From Perognathus longimembris pacificus (Eukaryota > Chordata > Mammalia > Rodentia > Heteromyidae), in NCBI RefSeq assembly GCF_023159225.1, contig NC_063161.1, forward strand, positions 6,323,580 through 6,387,579: a stretch of DNA of 64,000 nucleotides, given 5' to 3'. A program made the position numbers and the translations under genes. Numbering within the stretch: position 1 is the first letter of the stretch; every line of letters begins with the position of its first letter. The notes under the pieces were generated by a model. The model was not told the DNA's origin. It did not search any database and worked only from the letters and a program-made list of their open reading frames with translations. This document shows, one piece after another, positions 54,985 to 64,000 of the stretch.

Positions 54985-55350
54985 ATAGGACATTCTTATT
55001 TTTTTTCCCTTGTCCTCAGGTGACTCATTATTTTTCCCCCGCTAAGCCCCAGGAAGGCACAAATCCCCCATCACAACCGGCAGGGTCGAATGCGTGGAAC
55101 TACAGGGGACTCTCTGTCCGCTTGTCTGAGAACAATAATTCATCAGCGCCCATCTGCTCGTGCCAGTCTTGGAGACCACGAGGAAGTGGCTTATGAATAG
55201 AAGCCACCAGGGCGCTTGCCATCTCCCATCCATTCCTGTCTTAAGCGCAGGTGTGTTCCCTGAATAACAATTCAGCCTCTTGCTGCTTCTCCTCTGCAGA
55301 GAGCCACCGACAGAGCTGTCTCCAATGACAGGCAACTAATGGGCAGCTGG
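54985..55350. promoter_or_regulatory. Candidate lymphoid enhancer in GRAP2 5' region (AP-1, RUNX/ETS)
   Basis: Repeat-free stretch holding a perfect AP-1 site (TGACTCA, 55021-55027) and adjoining RUNX and ETS motifs (ACCACG then AGGAAGTG, 55175-55188; CACTTCCTCGTGGT on the other strand). AP-1 and RUNX-ETS pairs are typical of T-cell enhancers. It is a motif-level guess only. Confidence 0.35.
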
Positions 55351-56204
55351 CTCTAGAGTGAAGCTCTGCGCGTGGGCAGGGGACATACTGCTTTCTCCCC
55401 CAAGTCTGGAAGGGACCCACACTTGGCCCATCACCAGCAATGGGAGAGGCTGCTTTTCTGGCTTTTCCCTCCTAAGCCTCTCTCCAGCCCCCCTCTTGCA
55501 GGCAGACCCTGGTCACCCTCTTAGGGTTTCAGCCCTACTCAGGACCCCCCAGCTCCCCTAGGATTTCGACTGTGGCTTCTAATTTCCAAATGGGAGCCAT
55601 CTCTCTAGTTAAGAGACACAGTCGGTTTCCAGCCTTGGAAGCCAAATAAATGCAATATGTTCTATACTCACAAACTTGACACAACTGGAGAGTTCCTGAT
55701 ATCCTTATTTAATCAAATTGCTATGCTGCTGGCCCCTGTCTGTCATGGAGGATTATGGAGATTTCGCTGGTCTCCACGATGCTTTTCTTGTTTTTAATTA
55801 GCTCTTTTTTTCCCCTGCTTGTTTTTTTTTTTTTTGGGGGGGGGGAAGGTGGCTGAGGAGGAGGGGAGGAAGAAAGAAGAGGGGAGAGACAAAGCAGGAG
55901 AGTCCCCACCAGAATTTGGGTGCAGCCCTAGACAAAGGGACAGCATTGACTCTCAGTCCGTCTGTTCATCACTGGTCCTCCTTTTTAATCCACTCTAGAC
56001 TGGCTTACAAAACCGCTGTCTTTTAACTCAAGGCTTATCACATACAACCACATTCATCCCCACACTTTTTGTAAGAAAAACAAAGCCTATGTGATTAAAC
56101 GTAAAGCACATGTTCTATAAACTCAAGCACATCCCTCTAGCTCGTCATGTCTAGGAGAGGCTGTCCCAACAGAAGGGCGGCTCCCAGGGCAGTGCTTGCT
56201 CCTC

Positions 56205-56267
56205 CTGCCCCCTGCCCCCCTGCCGCCTCCTCCTTCTCCTTCCCCCTCTCCTCCTCCTCCTCCTCCG
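56205..56267 (+). repeat. Pyrimidine-rich CTC tract
   Basis: CCCCTGCCCCCCTGCC then CTCCTCCTCC. Confidence 0.85.
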
Positions 56268-56462
56268 GCTCTGAGCTTCATGGCTCAAGGTGAGCAACTC
56301 TACCACTTGAGCCTCAGCTCCACTTGTGGCTTTTTTTTTGGTGTTTAATTGGAAATGCGAGTGTCATGGACTTTCCTGCCTAGGCTGGCTTCAAACCGTG
56401 ATCCTCAGATCTCAAGCTTCTGAGTAGGTAGAATTACAGGCAGGAGCCACGGGCACCCAGCG
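56268..56462 (-). mobile_element. B1-Geo SINE, reverse
   Basis: Geo remnant (CTCTGAGCTTCATGGCTC) then B1 half ending GGGCACCCAGC; preceded by a CTC tract. Confidence 0.78.
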
Positions 56463-58470
56463 GAGAATCTTAATTTTCTGTGCCTCAGTTTCTCTTCCAG
56501 GAGTCAGATGACAACAATCCTCTGACTTTCGGGGAGGGGCTCCAGAACACTTGGCTTGGCCCTGGGGTTCCACAGTTGAATGTCTTTCTCCAAAGAGGTT
56601 TTACATTTTAGTGACCTCTCAAATACTTTTTTTGTAGAGGAAAATGAATGTCAAAGCTGCTTTTAAAAAGTGTGGGGCTACCAAGCATATGCGCCTGTGT
56701 AGTCTCGAGCCCCCCTGGGCCCTCACTTCTGTCTTCTCTCTCCTGGCAACAGGCCCTGGCTGAAGGGACAATCCACAGAGAGGGAGAGGCCCAGGAGCAA
56801 GGGCCGGAAGGTAGACCAGCCAAGGGAAGACACAGACTTGGCATCTGCTCGCTGCCATTCTCTGAGCAAGGCCACTGTAGTACTGTCTTTAAACAGCAAG
56901 TGCCAGGACAGCAACCAGGGAACTTACCACCCAAGCTTTGCCAATGCCTGGAAAGTCCAGCCAGCCGAGAATAAGCTACCATTTAGGGCCCTGGTCAAAC
57001 TTGTGCCAAAAGCTTTACAAATGGGCATCCTTTGTGAGATTTATGATTAGTAGAGGCATTCACATTTTACAGACAGAAAATGGAAGCAAGGGGTTAGAGT
57101 ACATGGCTGTCTGCTTCTAAGGCTGTGTGTTCTGTCTTTCTGCCTCTATTGGTAGTGGACTAGCAAAATCACAGAAGTCTTGCTACTAGTTCAGGATAAT
57201 TGCTAACTAGCTTAGGGCTCCTGAACCTTTGCAGGTGGTTGTCCTTCAGCCAAGAAATTGACAGCAAATAATTCTCACATACCCTTGAAATTCAAGCCCA
57301 TTATGTCTGGTCAAAGAGGCAAAGACTGCAATAAACCTGGCTGACCTCAGACCAAGCAATCATGTGCTTTAAGGCAATTGCAGTAATGGGACAATGTCAG
57401 TTCACACACATACAAGCTACTGTCTCTTCTTCCTCTGTCTCCCCTTCCTCTTCTCTCTTTTTCCCCTCTCTTCCTCCCTCCCTCTAACTCTCTAACATTT
57501 CTTCCCCGACAATACATTTGGGGATTTTCCAATTTGTTCTTTCTCCTTGAAATATTAGTGACTTATTATGAATCTAATTAGAATGTGTTTATATATTTTG
57601 GTTTTTAATTCTCCCCTTTTCTTCTCAAAATGGCATGATGAACAAACTCATCAATCCAAACAAATCACAGAGCACTTCCCCATCTTCCTGCATCCCATCC
57701 AGAATGAGCATCGCTTTACTCTTATTGTTTCCGGAAGCCGTAACAATTGTCTGCAGGCATTCCATGAACCCAAGGAATAAACCAAACAGGAAGGAAACAT
57801 TAAAAATACCACTCCACTCAGATATCATGAAATAAGCTCTGTCCAGGGTGTGGTGGGGGGCAGTCTGTGAGAGGAAAGGGCAAGAAAGAGGCAGGCAGAC
57901 GGACAGACACCTTGCAAACTCTGGGCTTTATGTATTTGGTTTCACTTCCTATTTTCTATTCACATCATGACTTCCCTTCAAATATATTGCCAGAGTTTTA
58001 TGCTCCTTCATTGTTCTCCTTTCTATCTTCCCTTCTGTTTACTTGGTGTTTTGTTTTTTTTTTTATTGATGTGGGCCCTGAAAGCTTGTCGTGTTTATCA
58101 CATATTGAGAACCTCCATCTTCTCGCTCCATTGTCATCAGGGCCATGACTTTGTTCACAAATGCAGCAAATGTGCTCTCTGTCCTCAGTCTCTCTTCCTC
58201 GCTGCCTGGGCCTGGGCTGCTTTCCGTCTTCTTTGGGCAAAGCACAGAGGGTAGAGCGAATGACTGAATGACTACAAAAATCTTAAATCTTTTTTTTTTT
58301 TTTTTGCCCCTTTTGCTGTGTTCCCAACACCCTGTTTGTCATTTGAACACTGGTCATTTCTTAGTGCACTGGTCTCAAAGTTTGCAAAAGTGAACATTAA
58401 TTCAGACAGTGGCATAACGGGTGTCATTTGATAAATCTACTGCTGAAAAGTTAGAGGTAATATAATTTTA

Positions 58471-58690
58471 GCCAGGCACTGGTGTACAGGCACTGCCTGT
58501 AATCCTAGCTACTCAGAAGGCTGAGAGCCGAGTACTGCAGTTCAATGCAGCCACGCAGGAAAGTCCCTGAGATGCTTATCTCCAACTAACCACCAGAAAA
58601 CCGGAAGTGGTTCTGTGGCTCAAAGTGGTAGAGAAAAGCTCAGGAACAGATCAGGCCCCAAGTGCAAGCCCTACCACTGACAAAAAAATT
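58471..58690 (+). mobile_element. B1-Geo SINE, forward
   Basis: GCCAGGCACTGGTG (B1) and GTTCTGTGGCTCAAAGTGG (Geo), ending in a TA tract. Confidence 0.83.
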
Positions 58691-58722
58691 ATATATATAT
58701 ATGTGCATATATATATATATAT
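58688..58722 (+). repeat. TA microsatellite
   Basis: TATATATATATGTGCATATAT, tail of the SINE at 58471. Confidence 0.88.
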
Positions 58723-58795
58723 TTAGTATTATGATGTGGTACAGAGAGGTTACCATTTTATAAGTCAGGTAATGAGTACATTTCCTTTTTTTTTT
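58722..58795 (-). mobile_element. Fragment of the same retroposon 3' end
   Basis: ATGTGGTACAGAGAGGTTACC and GTCAGGTAATGAGTACATTTC match the 45500-45761 element. Confidence 0.5.
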
Positions 58796-58810
58796 TTCCA
58801 CAAGCACAAA

Positions 58811-59050
58811 TAAACCAACTTTAATAGATATTATTTTGTATTTATATAGCGCCTTCTTCAAGAATCTTAAATGCTTTACAGACATTATCTCTAATTAATC
58901 CCCACAACAACCCTGTGAGGTAGGTATTACTCCCATTTTACAAGACAGGGACACTGAAGCACAGAGAGGTTAAGTGACTTGCCCAAGGCCACACAGTTAA
59001 GTTCACTGAAGAGCCTGGACTCAAGTGCCTTAGCCTCCCAGCTCCCAGCC
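58811..59050 (-). mobile_element. Well-preserved MIR-type ancient SINE, reverse
   Basis: CTTTACAGACATTATCTCTAA, AACAACCCTGTGAGGTAGG, ATTTTACAAGACAGGGACAC and CAGAGAGGTTAAGTGACTTG follow the MIR-like consensus with unusually few changes. Confidence 0.75.
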
Positions 59051-59374
59051 AAATACCTCATGAGAGAATCTTCAATGAAAAGTATCTTTAAAGAAAGTAT
59101 CAAGAGTAGTATGTTATGAAAATGAAGTCTTTCTACTGACTCCGAGGAAAGAAAAAAACAAACACCTATACTGATGGTTGAGGCCACAAGACCCATAGAG
59201 AACATTTCCTTTCTTCCCTTTCCTAAAGTCTCCTGACTCTTGTCTTAAGTAATCTACAGGTAAAATTTCCAAGACAGAAGCCATGTGACTTAGAAGCAGG
59301 ACATCATTACTTTAGAATATTTACTTTTAGTTAACGATAATTCATAGAAACTCTTATTCCAATATACAAAATAT

Positions 59375-59595
59375 CGGGCTGGGGATATAGCCTAGTGGCA
59401 AGAGTGCCTGCCTCGGATACACGAGGCCCTAGGTTCGATTCCCCAGCACCACATATACAGAAAACGGCCAGAAGCGGTGCTGTGGCTCAAGTGGCAGAGT
59501 GCTAGCCTTGAGCGGGAAGAAGCCAGGGACAGTGCTCAGGCCCTGAGTCCAAGGCCCAGGACTGGCCAAAAAAAAAAAAAAAAAAAAAAAAAAAA
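59375..59595 (+). mobile_element. IDL-Geo SINE, forward, very young copy
   Basis: Nearly identical to the copy at 389, with a long pure A tail. Perfect 16 bp duplication CCAATATACAAAATAT (59359-59374 and 59596-59611). Confidence 0.95.
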
Positions 59596-59845
59596 CCAAT
59601 ATACAAAATATGGGACTGCTATCCCAACAAACATGTACATAGTTATACAGCAATCCGCCTCTTTTACAACCTGAACCTGCCGCTCCCTCCATCAGCGCCC
59701 ACCAACAGGCACCCCCGGGAATGCTCTATTTGGGCCACTGTTCTTCCTTACTATATCTGTATATTCCCCCCTCCCACTATCCCCAACCCTGTAGGTTTTA
59801 AAACTATATTGAGTTTCTGATAAAATTCAAAAATGTTTTACTTAG

Positions 59846-60055
59846 GGGGCTGGGGATATGGCCTAGTGGCAAGAGTGCCTGCCTCGGATACACGAGGCCC
59901 TAGGTTCGATTCCCCAGCACCACATATACAGAAAACGGCCAGAAGCGGCGCTGTGGCTCAAGCGGCAGAGTGCTAGCCTTGAGCAGGAAGAAGCCAGGGA
60001 CAGTGCTCAGGCCCTGAGTCCAAGGCCCAGGACTGGCAAAAAAAAAAAAAAAAAA
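59846..60055 (+). mobile_element. IDL-Geo SINE, forward, very young copy
   Basis: A few differences from its neighbour at 59375. Perfect duplication AAAAATGTTTTACTTAG (59829-59845 and 60056-60072). Confidence 0.95.
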
Positions 60056-60682
60056 AAAAATGTTTTACTTAGATCCACCATCACTAAGAGTAAAAAGTCG
60101 ATTTAGAACCATCACCCCATTGTCCCTCCCCGATGAGTCTTACTGTGAAATAGTGTGGGTGAGCACGGTGCAACCACCAGGAAGCCCACACCAGTGCTAG
60201 GCAGAACCTGCCCCAATAGGAAAGTTAACTTGGCCTTTTCTGCATGGTTTTCTAAAATGCAAAAATGGACAAATAAACACAACACAGTATTTCTATCCTG
60301 TACCTTTATGCCAATGACTTCATCTAATGTTTCCTACACATCATAGCCTGCCTCACTTTACCTTTTTGCTCTGCATGCACAGCTGCAAGGACACAGCTTG
60401 AAACTTTGAGACACCTGGTGCAGGCCAAGCCAATCACTGCCCTGACTCCCCATGTTCTTGGTTCAGATTCTCTCATTATAATTCAGTGCCACTGGAAGAT
60501 CAGGCAAACCGTGTATGATCTGTACAAAACAACTCCAGCCAGGGGCAAGGCTTAAGAACTCTTTTAAGAATATACATTTCCTTTTGAATGATGTCATTCC
60601 TTCCTTTACTTTCCCCCAGCTAATGACGTTTTTATAGAGCATGTCACCTGGGAGAAGTACTAAAAGTTGTCAGTCAACTATT

Positions 60683-60985
60683 AGCCAGCCCTGGTGGCTC
60701 GCACGGATATCTCTGCACTTCAGGGGCTGAGGCAGGAGGACCTTGAGTTCCCGGCCAGTCTAAGGTACATGGTGAGATTCCTCCTCAAAGCTAAAAACCA
60801 CGGGAGAAGTAGATGGGAAGACTGTGGTCTAGGTCAGGTCTTCCCTGGGCAAAATGTGACTCCCTATCCCCAAAAAATAACTGGAGCAAAAAGGGCTGGA
60901 GGGCAAGGCTCAAGTTGCAGAGTGAATGTCAAGCCAGCACAAGGCCCTGCATTCAACCCTCCATCTCACCAGAAAACAAAAACAA
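60683..60985 (+). mobile_element. Three-part SINE: B1, second monomer, ID
   Basis: AGCCAGCCCTGGTGGCTCGC (B1), middle monomer from about 60803, ID-like part from GGGCTGGAGGGCAAGGCTC, A-rich tail. Same architecture as 25672-25975. Confidence 0.78.
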
Positions 60986-61830
60986 AGCAAAATCCCACAA
61001 ACAAAGCCAAAACTACACCCCCCCCACCTCCAAAGCAAAGGGATGATGTGAATTTTACTTGCCTAATGAAATCTCTTAATCTTGGACAATTCAGGTCTTT
61101 GTAATTTGAGTTTGGTTAGCCTAAGGAACATCCATAGTTGCCTTAAGACATTTCTCCTTTGGCTTGCCAGCTTCGAGCTAAGGGGACCCTTTGGGTTCTC
61201 CACATTGGCAGCAGTTGAGAAGGCAGGGGGTCTTTCCCTGCTTCCGAGATAATGGTGGGCCTAGGGACTGTGGCAGAGAGCTGGGGTTAGGAGGAATATG
61301 CTACCGGCTTGGTGAATTGATTCTATGAAACTAAAAGCACTCTTTTCAGTCCAAATGCTTCCCTAAGAAGTAATACAAAACAAAAAAATACCACAGCCTC
61401 AAGTTCTTGTTTTGAACGTTTAATCTTCCCCTGGGTCTTCTACCACTGTGCTTTTCTATCCCCTGGTCATTTTCTGACGGGCTCATCTTAGTCACCCATG
61501 GGGCCTGAGCTGGACTAATAAGCAAAATAGAATTAACTTAATCAGCCCACCAGTGTTCGATAATTGTGTTCAATCTTTAGTTGAGCCCAAGGTAAAAACT
61601 GTAATAAGAACTCAGGAAGATGGCCACACCAGGCCTCTCTATTTCTGCAATGGAGTGTTGGGAACTTGAGTTCTGGACTTCACATCTTGTTTTGTTCCTC
61701 TTGCTGGCCAGCTGTTCAGTCCCTGGCTGTACCTTGGGCAGGATTTCTGCACCTCATCTCCAGTTATGCCTCGTACCTCTTTTCTCATTATGTAAGCATA
61801 TGACTTTTCAGTCTTTATTTCTCTTATTGA

Positions 61831-61917
61831 TTTTTTTTTTCCAGAGCCGAGGACTGAACTCGGGGCCTTGTGCTCGCCAGGCAGGCGCTCTTCCGCCGAG
61901 CTAAATCCCCAGCCCCC
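61831..61917 (-). mobile_element. ID-like monomer, reverse
   Basis: Poly-T, GGACTGAACTCGGGGCCTTG, CCGCCGAGCTAAATCCCC. Flanked by CAGTCTTTAT on both sides. Confidence 0.85.
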
Positions 61918-62009
61918 AGTCTTTATGTCATAATAAGAATTTGGGGGCAGGCACAGTTGGGTTCAAGTCCTTGTGCCTGTGTGATTATCAGCCAATTGGC
62001 CATCTCTGT

Positions 62010-62315
62010 AATTCCTTCCTTTCCTCTCTTCCTCCCTCCCTCCCTTCCTCCTTCCCTCCCTCCCTTCCTCCTTTCCTCCCATCCTCCCTCCCTCTCTTCC
62101 TTGCTTCCCTTCCTATCCTTCCTTTCTTCCCTTACTGGGGATTGAACCCAGGGCTCAAGCACGCTAGGTAAGTGATCTACTTGAGTTTTGTCCCTAGACC
62201 TTTTATTTTTAGACAGGGTCTTGCCACTATTTATGCCCAGGGCAGCCTCAATCCTCTGCTTCTGCCTCCCCAATAGCTGGGATTACAGGCAGGCAAACCA
62301 CCACGTCTCCCCTGA
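62010..62315 (-). mobile_element. B1-ID composite SINE, reverse, with CCTT-rich tail
   Basis: On the minus strand: B1 (62315-62205), ID (62198-62133), then a long GGAA-type tail (62132-62010). Confidence 0.75.
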
Positions 62316-63126
62316 ATTCAGCTCCTTTACCTACAATCTCCTCCAGGTGGATATTAGGCTCTTCTTTAGGTCTCAACTACAAACCCACCAGATTAGGTCG
62401 TTTGGCCTGGCTAGCTTCATTTCCGACTCTGGAGTCTCAGCAATTACCTCGCGGACGCCCGCCTGTGCCTTGCCTGGTCCCTTCTGCGCATGCGCCATCC
62501 CAGGGTCAGCTTCGCCCACGCCTCACCTGGGGGGGGGGGGATGGCGAGGGGCAGAAGTTCTCTTGCTGTCCTTTCCTGTCCTCTTTCCTGCGGTTGCCTC
62601 CACCACCACCCCCCGCCCCCCCATGCCCTCCCTCCACTCCTCTCCTCCTGCTTGACAAAGACCTGTGTGCTGAAGCTTTGCAAGGCTCCTGTTTCCATTC
62701 AGAGTTTGTCAATGTCACCTTGTCACGTGTCCTCCCACATCCACTCAAGCCTCTCATTGTCATGTCAGGCCGTCAGCAAGCTCTCCCATTCTTGTCTTTC
62801 AAAACTGACTTCAGGATTTTACCCAGCCTTGGTAAAAAAAACGGCTTCTCTGTTCTGTGGGCGCCCGTCTGCACCCTCACCTCGGCCCCGGGCCTCCTCC
62901 TGTCCTCTGACTTACATCACTCCGGGTGGTGGTCCTGGCTGCGGCTACTGTAGAGGGGGCTGAAGTCCATCCATTGCTCTTCTAATCAAGACACGAGTCC
63001 GGGCCTGGAGCTGCGTTTGTCTGGAGTTAGGGGCTCATTTTTCTTACTTAAGCCAGGGCATTGGCCTAACACCAACTGCCTTGCCTTGGGGCCTTCTCCC
63101 ATGACTTCCTGTAGTCTCAGGCTCTC

Positions 63127-63338
63127 TTTTTTTTTTTTTTTTTTCGGCCAGTCCTGGGCCTTGGACTCAGGGCCTGAGCACTGTCCCTGGCTTCCTTTTG
63201 CTCAAGGCTAGCACTCTGCCACTTGAGCCACAGCGCCACTTCTGGCCGTTTTCTGTATATGTGGTGCTGGGGAATCGAACCCAGGGCCTCATGTATACGA
63301 GGCAAGCTCTCTTGCCACTAGGCCATATCCCCAGCCCC
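63127..63338 (-). mobile_element. IDL-Geo SINE, reverse
   Basis: Full dimer near the young consensus. Imperfect TCTCAGGCTCTCTT / TCTCACGCTCTCTT duplication. Confidence 0.92.
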
Positions 63339-63439
63339 GTCTCACGCTCTCTTGATGTCCTGGAGAACCTGATACTTCTGTTTCTTGCCTAGTGCTGCTC
63401 CTTGCTGAGTAAAGAAGGAAACACACAGGCTTCTGAGTC

Positions 63440-63642
63440 CTGCAGACACACTGCGAACCCTGGCTCTGCCAGTGGCTCTCCAGGGGGCCCCCCAGCACTG
63501 GTCCAATCTCTCTGAGCCTTAGTTTCTTTACTTTAAAGACATGGATAGTGGAAGAAGGTCTTGAGAAGAAGATGAGAAATAGCATCTAACCTACTTAGTA
63601 TGGCTGGACACATAGTAAGGGCTCAGTAGTTGTTGTTATTAC
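63440..63642 (+). mobile_element. MIR fossil, forward
   Basis: GAACCCTGGCTCTGCCAGTG, CTGAGCCTTAGTTTCTTTAC, GACACATAGTAAGGGCTCAG. Confidence 0.8.
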
Positions 63643-63645
63643 TCT

Positions 63646-63852
63646 TTTTTTGTCAGTTATGGTACTCAGGGACTGGGCGCTGTGCTAGTGCTCTACCACT
63701 TTGAGCCATAGTTTTACTTCTGGCTTTCTGGTGGCTAATTGGAGACAAAAGTCTCATGGACTTTAATTTGTGGGCTGGCTTCGAAGTGTTATCCTCAGAT
63801 CTCAGCCTCCTGAGTAGCTAGGATTATAGGCATGAACCACCAGCGCCTGGCT
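63646..63852 (-). mobile_element. B1-Geo SINE, reverse
   Basis: Geo then B1 halves with GTTATTACT on both sides; it sits in the tail of a MIR. Confidence 0.85.
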
Positions 63853-64000
63853 GTTATTACTTTCATAACATACAATTTCTCAGTGGCTAACAGTGTTTGG
63901 AATGTGTTTCAGCTCACAGGAAGTCCGAAAGAAAATGTGTATCTCAATAACTAGGATGGCCAGGTAAAATACAGCGTACCCAATTAAATTTAAATTTCAG

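Larger units (their letters stand above)
47218..64000 (-). other. GRAP2: GRAP2 5' intron / upstream region
   Basis: Because the first coding exon has a splice acceptor, at least part of this stretch is intron. The noncoding first exon was not identified. Repeat-poor parts at about 47.5-47.9, 51.0-51.5, 53.6-56.2 and 56.5-58.3 kb are the natural places to look. No exon of ENTHD1, the next gene in human, was recognised. Confidence 0.65.

Noticed and set aside
60694..61104. 136-codon forward open frame
   Set aside because: Lies entirely over the three-part SINE and its A-rich tail.

Overview
The window is mammalian nuclear DNA, almost certainly from a geomyoid rodent (kangaroo rat, pocket mouse or pocket gopher). 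The evidence is a dense population of a dimeric SINE whose left half is an ID-like tRNA-Ala monomer and whose right half is the Geo monomer. This IDL-Geo element was described as restricted to Geomyoidea. B1 (7SL-derived) SINEs, MIR fossils, L1 pieces and long TG/CA microsatellites fit the same picture. There is no prokaryotic content, no CRISPR array and no operon.

Two protein-coding genes are present, both on the minus strand. GRAP2 (GADS) has its complete coding sequence in seven coding exons from 47203 down to 30143. All splice boundaries are canonical and phases join correctly into 324 residues with SH3-SH2-linker-SH3 layout. Its 5' noncoding exon(s) and promoter were not found; they lie somewhere to the right of 47217, in or beyond the window. 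A poly(A) signal at 28211-28216 suggests a last exon of about 2.1 kb. FAM83F is represented only by its first coding exon (8402-8884, 161 residues) inside a strong CpG-island promoter; 1-8401 is its first intron and the rest of the gene is off the left edge. The same-strand order GRAP2 then FAM83F matches human chromosome 22q13.1 from memory.

Layout: 1-8401 FAM83F intron 1, with MIR fossils and a local 0.2 kb duplication; 8402-9330 FAM83F exon 1 and CpG island; about 9.3-28.2 kb intergenic, rich in SINEs, with an old antisense L1 carrying four younger insertions at 22.4-24.3 kb; 28.2-47.2 kb GRAP2 body; 47.2-64 kb GRAP2 5' intron/upstream, with SINE clusters and repeat-poor stretches that look like candidate regulatory DNA (notably 54.98-55.35 kb).

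I found no previously undescribed coding system. The most unusual signals are in the retroposons: a Geo half-element that inserted alone with its own target-site duplication and carries A- and B-box-like motifs; B1/unknown/ID three-part SINEs; several SINE-in-SINE nests; and near-identical IDL-Geo copies that imply recent mobility. Also notable are an in-frame CGG/GTG tract upstream of the FAM83F start, and small lineage changes in GRAP2. Family names and human comparisons come from memory, not from database searches.
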